This document shows positions 31,217 through 34,894 of a stretch of DNA of 34,894 nt, piece after piece; positions within the stretch are counted from its first letter, which is position 1, and each line of letters starts with the position of its first letter. A program made the position numbers and the translations under genes. Below the pieces are notes generated by a model. It did no database searches. It saw nothing but the letters and a program-made list of their open reading frames with translations, and was not told where the DNA came from. This stretch comes from Streptomyces sp. Ru72. Lineage in GTDB: Bacteria > Actinomycetota > Actinomycetes > Streptomycetales > Streptomycetaceae. The DNA is taken from assembly GCF_002920635.1 (NCBI RefSeq), contig NZ_PQSR01000084.1, forward strand, positions 1 through 34,894. The letters run 5' to 3'.

Positions 31217-32959
31217 TCACGGGCGGGGGATGTTGCGGAGGTTGGCCCGGGCCAGGTGGACCATACGGCCCACGCCTCCGCTCAGGACGGTCCGGCTCGC
31301 GGACAGGGCGAAGCCGGTGAGCTGTTCGGTGGTGATCTTCGGCGGCACGGCCAGCGCGGCGGGGTCGGTGACGACGTCCACCAGCGCGGGACCGTCATGG
31401 GCGAACGCCTCGCGCAGCGCGTCCCGGACCTGACCCGGCTGCTCCACCCTGATGCCGCGCGCTCCGGCGGCCGTGGCGATGGCGGCGTAGTCGGCGTGCG
31501 GGTAGGTCGTGCCGTGCGGGGGCAGGCCGTCGACCATCATCTCCAGGTCGACCATGCCGAGGGAGGAGTTGTTGAAGACGACCACCTTGACCGGCAGGTC
31601 GTACTGGACGAGCGTGAGGAAGTCGCCCATGAGCATGGAGAACCCGCCGTCGCCGGAGAGCGAGACGACCTGACGGCCCCGGTCGAGGAACTGGGCGCCG
31701 ATGGCCTGGGGCAGCGCGTTGGCCATGGAGCCGTGCACGAAGGAGCCGAGAATGCGGCGGCGGCCGTTGGGCGTGAGGTAACGCGCCGCCCACACACAGC
31801 ACATGCCGGTGTCGACGGTGAACACGGCGTCGTCGGCGGCCTCTTCGTCGAGCACGGAGGCCACGTACTCGGGGTGGATGGGGGTGTGCCGGTCGACATC
31901 GCGCGTGTAGGCGCTGACGGCGCCTTCGAGGGCGTGCGCGTGCCGCTCCAGCATCCGGTCGAGGAACCGGCGCGACTGCTTCTCCCGCACCGCGGGCGTC
32001 AGGCAGCGCAGGGTCTCGCGTACGTCCCCCCAGACGGCGAAGTCGAGTTGGGTGCGCCGGCCGAGCCGCTCGGGCTGCACGTCCACCTGCACGGTGCGCA
32101 CACCGCGGGGCAGGAAGTCGGTGTACGGGAAGTCGGTGCCGAGGAGGATGAGCAGGTCGCACTCGTGCATGGCCTCGTAGGCGGCGCCGTAGCCGAGCAG
32201 TCCGGACATGCCGACGTCGTACGGGTTGTCGTACTGGATGTGTTCCTTGCCGCGCAGGGCGTGGCCGACCGGGGCCTTGACCTTCCCGGCGAACTGCATC
32301 ACCTCGGCGTGGGCTCCGGCGACGCCCCGGCCGCAGAACACCATGACGCGTTCGGCGCCGTCCACCAGTTCGGTGAGCCGGGCGATCTCCTGGTCGCTGG
32401 GGCGGATGGCGGGCAGGTCCAGGGGCATGGCGAGTTCGGGTGCCGCGTCCGGGGAGTCCTCGGCGGCGGTGTCGCCGGACAGGGCCACGACCGAGACCCC
32501 GCGCCGGCCCACGGCGTGCTGGATGGCCGTCTGCACCACGCGGGGCATCTGACGCGGTGAGGAGATCAGCTCGGAGTAGTGGCTGCACTCGGCGAACAGC
32601 CGGTCGGGGTGGGTCTCCTGGAAGTAGCCGGTGCCGATCTCGCCGCTGGGTATGTGGGCGGCCAGCGCGAGCACGGGCGCCATCGAGCGGTGGGCGTCGT
32701 ACAGGCCGTTGATCAGGTGGAGGTTGCCGGGCCCGCACGATCCAGCGCACGCGGCGAGCCGCCCGGTGAGCTGGGCCTCCGCTCCGGCGGCGAACGCGGC
32801 GACCTCCTCGTGACGCACTTGGATCCACTCGACGTCGGCGTGCCGTCGGACCGCGTCGACGACGGGATTCAGGCTGTCTCCGACCACGCCGTACATGCGG
32901 CGCACACCGGCGCGCGCCATGAGGTCGACGTACTGTTCGGCGATGGTCTGCTTGGCCAT
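31217..32959 (-). CDS. poxB: Pyruvate dehydrogenase (quinone)/pyruvate oxidase, PoxB type
   Basis: 580 residues, thiamine-diphosphate enzyme close to E. coli PoxB (572 residues). It decarboxylates pyruvate to acetate and CO2 and hands electrons to the quinone pool via FAD. Shared stretches include RHEEVAAFAAGAEAQL (catalytic Glu51/52), GSCGPGNLHLINGLYDAHR, GYFQETHP, HALRGKEHIQYDNPYDVGM, GSFVHGSMANALPQAIGAQ, and the ThDP-metal motif GDGGFSMLMGDFLTLVQY with NN about 25 residues on. The C-terminal end GGVGRMVHLARANLR corresponds to the membrane-binding helix region of PoxB. ATG 32959 follows GAGGAG. It is the third gene of a minus-strand row behind an XdhC-like gene. Confidence 0.92.
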   Translation of the reverse strand: MAKQTIAEQYVDLMARAGVRRMYGVVGDSLNPVVDAVRRHADVEWIQVRHEEVAAFAAGAEAQLTGRLAACAGSCGPGNLHLINGLYDAHRSMAPVLALAAHIPSGEIGTGYFQETHPDRLFAECSHYSELISSPRQMPRVVQTAIQHAVGRRGVSVVALSGDTAAEDSPDAAPELAMPLDLPAIRPSDQEIARLTELVDGAERVMVFCGRGVAGAHAEVMQFAGKVKAPVGHALRGKEHIQYDNPYDVGMSGLLGYGAAYEAMHECDLLILLGTDFPYTDFLPRGVRTVQVDVQPERLGRRTQLDFAVWGDVRETLRCLTPAVREKQSRRFLDRMLERHAHALEGAVSAYTRDVDRHTPIHPEYVASVLDEEAADDAVFTVDTGMCCVWAARYLTPNGRRRILGSFVHGSMANALPQAIGAQFLDRGRQVVSLSGDGGFSMLMGDFLTLVQYDLPVKVVVFNNSSLGMVDLEMMVDGLPPHGTTYPHADYAAIATAAGARGIRVEQPGQVRDALREAFAHDGPALVDVVTDPAALAVPPKITTEQLTGFALSASRTVLSGGVGRMVHLARANLRNIPRP

Positions 32960-32991
32960 GGCACTCCTCGGGTTCGGGCCTTGCGGCACGA

Positions 32992-33015
32992 CCCTCCGGG
33001 CGGGAGCACGGAGGG
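32992..33015 (-). terminator. Small hairpin between XdhC-like and poxB genes
   Basis: CCCTCCG (32992-32998) and CGGAGGG (33009-33015) pair perfectly over 7 bp with a 10-nt loop. It lies in the 78-bp gap and may end or attenuate the upstream transcript, in which case poxB would have its own promoter. Confidence 0.4.
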
Positions 33016-33037
33016 CCTGCCTCGCGCCCGGCCCACG

Positions 33038-34276
33038 CTAGTGAGCGCGGAGCGCCGCGGTTGTCCGTCCGCGCACGGGATCGGTTCCGGCAGCGCACCG
33101 GGCGCCGGCGGCGCCGGGGCGGTCTCCGGTGGCGGTCGGGTGGATGGGCCCGTCCAGCAGGGAGAGCGGGCGGGCGGTGCGGCCGGAGCGTACGGCGATG
33201 AGTTCCGCGGCGAAGGACACGGCGGTCTCCTCGGGTGTCGACGCGCCGAGGTCGAGACCGAGGGGCGCGTGCAACCGCGCGAGGGCGTCGGGCGACACGC
33301 CGGCCGCGGCGAGGTCCTCCCTCCTGCGCGCCTGGACACGGCGGGAGCCGAGGGCTCCCACGTAGGCCAGGGGGCGGCCGAGGGCTTCGGCGAGGGCGGG
33401 GACGTCGAACTTCGCGTCGTGCGTCATCACGCACACCACGGTCCGGTGGTCGGTCTCCGTGGCCGCCAGGTACCGGTGGGGCCAGTCGACCACGACCTCG
33501 TCGGCGTCCGGGAAGCGCTCGGGTGTGGTGAAGGTGGCCCGGGCGTCGCAGACCGTGACGTGGTAGCCGAGGAGGGCGCCGATCCTGCTCACCGCGGCGG
33601 CGTGGGCGTTGGCGCCGAACACCAGCAGCCGGGGCGGCGGGGCCCACGCCTCGAACAGCACGCGCGGGCCCTGCGACTCGCTCGGCACGCCGGCGTCGTG
33701 GGGGCGGTCCTCGCCGGGGTCGTACGGCCGTGACGCACCGGTCTCGTACGTCCGTACGGCGGTGCCGTCCCGGTCGAGCATGTGGCGGGCGTCGGCAAGG
33801 ACGGCGAGGTCGAGGGCGGGGTCGCCGGTGCTGCCCAGGTGGCCGTCCCGCCACACGGCGACGGAGCCGGTGTCCGCGCCGGGTCCCGGCAGCACGCGCG
33901 CCACGACGACCGGGCGCCGCGCCGCCGCGGCCAGTGCGGCGGCGCCGAGGACCCGTGCCAGGCCGTCGTCCACGGCCTGGACGAGGACGTCGATCTCGCC
34001 TCCGCACATCAGCCCCACCGCGAACGCGTCGTCGTCGGCGTACCCGAAGGACACGCACCGCGCCTGCCCCGACTCCAGCACCTCACGGGCCAGGTCGTAG
34101 ACGGAGCCTTCGACGCAGCCTCCCGACACACTGCCGAGGGCCGTGCCGTCCTCGTGGACGCACAGCGCCGCTCCGGTGCGCAGCGGTGCGCTGCCCCGGA
34201 CGGCGACGACGCTCGCCAGGGCACAGCGGGCTCCGGCGGCCTGCCACTCCAGCAGGCGGGGCGCCAGGTCTCGCAT
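33038..34276 (-). CDS. XdhC/CoxI-family protein (molybdenum hydroxylase maturation)
   Basis: 412 residues. The N-terminal XdhC/CoxI domain at about 15-100 carries GSVSGGCVEGSV at 48-59 and GLMCGGEIDV at 88-97, with Cys54 and Cys91, the latter a likely cofactor contact. The C-terminal XdhC Rossmann domain at about 215-365 shows LLVFGANAHAAAV, VGALGSRR and LGLDLGASTPEETAVS. Proteins of this kind sulfurate and insert the molybdenum cofactor into xanthine dehydrogenase-like enzymes. No such enzyme lies in the window, and the Rossmann glycine motif is altered (GANAH in place of GxGxD). The ATG at 34276 has GGAGAG upstream and is 20 nt after the next gene's stop. The C-terminal tail of about 40 residues is low complexity. 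Confidence 0.85.
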   Translation of the reverse strand: MRDLAPRLLEWQAAGARCALASVVAVRGSAPLRTGAALCVHEDGTALGSVSGGCVEGSVYDLAREVLESGQARCVSFGYADDDAFAVGLMCGGEIDVLVQAVDDGLARVLGAAALAAAARRPVVVARVLPGPGADTGSVAVWRDGHLGSTGDPALDLAVLADARHMLDRDGTAVRTYETGASRPYDPGEDRPHDAGVPSESQGPRVLFEAWAPPPRLLVFGANAHAAAVSRIGALLGYHVTVCDARATFTTPERFPDADEVVVDWPHRYLAATETDHRTVVCVMTHDAKFDVPALAEALGRPLAYVGALGSRRVQARRREDLAAAGVSPDALARLHAPLGLDLGASTPEETAVSFAAELIAVRSGRTARPLSLLDGPIHPTATGDRPGAAGARCAAGTDPVRGRTTAALRAH

Positions 34277-34296
34277 GGGATCTCTCCGATCTGCCG

Positions 34297-34894
34297 TCAG
34301 CCGTGGTTCGCCGTGGTCAGCCCGAGGAACCGGCGGCCGTTCGCTTCGAGCGTCGCGGCGTCGAAGCCGTGCGCCAGCGGGAAGCCGACCGGGTCGGGCT
34401 GTGCCATGTCGAAGGGGTAGTCGCTGCCGCACACGATCCGCTCGGGCGAGGCGTGGGCCCGCAGCAGCGCGAGGACCTCGGGGTCGTGGGTGATCGTGTC
34501 GAAGTAGAGCAGGCCGAAGGACTCCGCCGGGGGCCGGCCGCTGCCGCGGCGCACGTCGTCGCGGGTGCGCCAGCCGTGTCCCCACCGGCCCAGCAGCGCG
34601 GGCGCGCAGCCGCCGCCGTGGACGAAGCAGATCCGCAGGCCGGGGAATTCCTCCAGGACGCCGCCGAGCAGGACCCCGGCCACGGCGGTCGTGCTCTCCA
34701 CCGGGTTGCCGATGAGGTTGACCAGGTAGTGGTGGTCCCATTCGGGGCGCGGCAGCTGCATCGGGTGGACGAGGACGGACAGGCCCAGTTCGGCGGCGAT
34801 GCCGAGGATCTGCCGGGGAACGCCCCGGTCGTAGGAGCGGCCGTCGACCACGGGCGGGACCGCGATGCCCGGGATCCCGTCGGCGGCGGCGAGC
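34297..34894 (-). CDS. Amidohydrolase-2 family protein (ACMSD/decarboxylase-like), 5' end beyond window
   Basis: The last 199 residues are visible. VLVHPMQLP has a metal-ligand-type His, FVHGGGCAPALLGRW another, and IVCGSDYPFDMAQPDP the conserved Asp, a layout seen in 2-amino-3-carboxymuconate-6-semialdehyde decarboxylase and gamma-resorcylate decarboxylase relatives. Substrate unknown. It precedes the XdhC-like gene by 20 nt, so both share a transcript. The start lies to the right of the window. Confidence 0.82.
   Translation of the reverse strand, partial: LAAADGIPGIAVPPVVDGRSYDRGVPRQILGIAAELGLSVLVHPMQLPRPEWDHHYLVNLIGNPVESTTAVAGVLLGGVLEEFPGLRICFVHGGGCAPALLGRWGHGWRTRDDVRRGSGRPPAESFGLLYFDTITHDPEVLALLRAHASPERIVCGSDYPFDMAQPDPVGFPLAHGFDAATLEANGRRFLGLTTANHG

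Noticed and set aside
1..34894. CRISPR arrays, tRNA genes, insertion sequences or prophage genes
   Set aside because: No regular spacer-repeat pattern, tRNA-like cloverleaf, transposase or integrase motif was noticed on either strand by eye.

Overview
The window is high-GC DNA (visibly around 70% G+C, strong third-position G/C) with GTG starts, AGGAG-type ribosome binding sites and gene families typical of Streptomyces or a close actinomycete relative. There is no rRNA, tRNA, CRISPR array, transposase or phage gene. It reads as an accessory catabolic region made of several small operons, each with its own regulator, and with clear signs of local duplication and gene decay.

Left part (1-9957): a minus-strand operon holds two tandem SolA/monomeric-sarcosine-oxidase-like flavoproteins and an AstE/AspA-type zinc deacylase that runs off the left edge. 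Facing it are an IclR regulator, a LysR remnant, a translationally coupled pair (homoserine dehydrogenase-like protein plus aldehyde dehydrogenase), a convergent Lrp/AsnC regulator and two more IclR paralogues. The three IclR genes share almost identical DNA-binding domains. Each also has the same 35-bp inverted-repeat promoter/operator, and one copy has matching changes in both arms. A broken copy of the solA 5' end lies upstream of the second IclR gene, so part of the locus arose by segmental duplication. The enzymes could form an undescribed pathway for an N-substituted (possibly acylated) amino acid passing through aspartate-4-semialdehyde; that is inference.

Middle part (10257-19251): a tightly overlapping gabT, FAD/4Fe-4S D-2-hydroxyacid dehydrogenase, gabD operon for 4-aminobutyrate-type catabolism, divergent from a PucR-family regulator. 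A UDP-glucose/GDP-mannose dehydrogenase follows on the minus strand.

Right part (19629-34894): a zinc-independent quinone oxidoreductase; a molybdopterin oxidoreductase, FAD/NAD reductase and DUF6510 zinc-ribbon operon; an HSL-type esterase followed by an alpha/beta-hydrolase remnant; a divergent plus-strand set (YtcJ-like amidohydrolase, YcaC-like isochorismatase-fold hydrolase, DoxX protein, DUF1275 protein, MFS exporter with a C-terminal monooxygenase-like domain); a metallo-beta-lactamase-fold pseudogene; and a minus-strand group of an amidohydrolase-2 protein (cut by the right edge), an XdhC/CoxI-type protein and a PoxB-type pyruvate dehydrogenase.

All calls come from reading motifs by eye; no database or alignment program was run.
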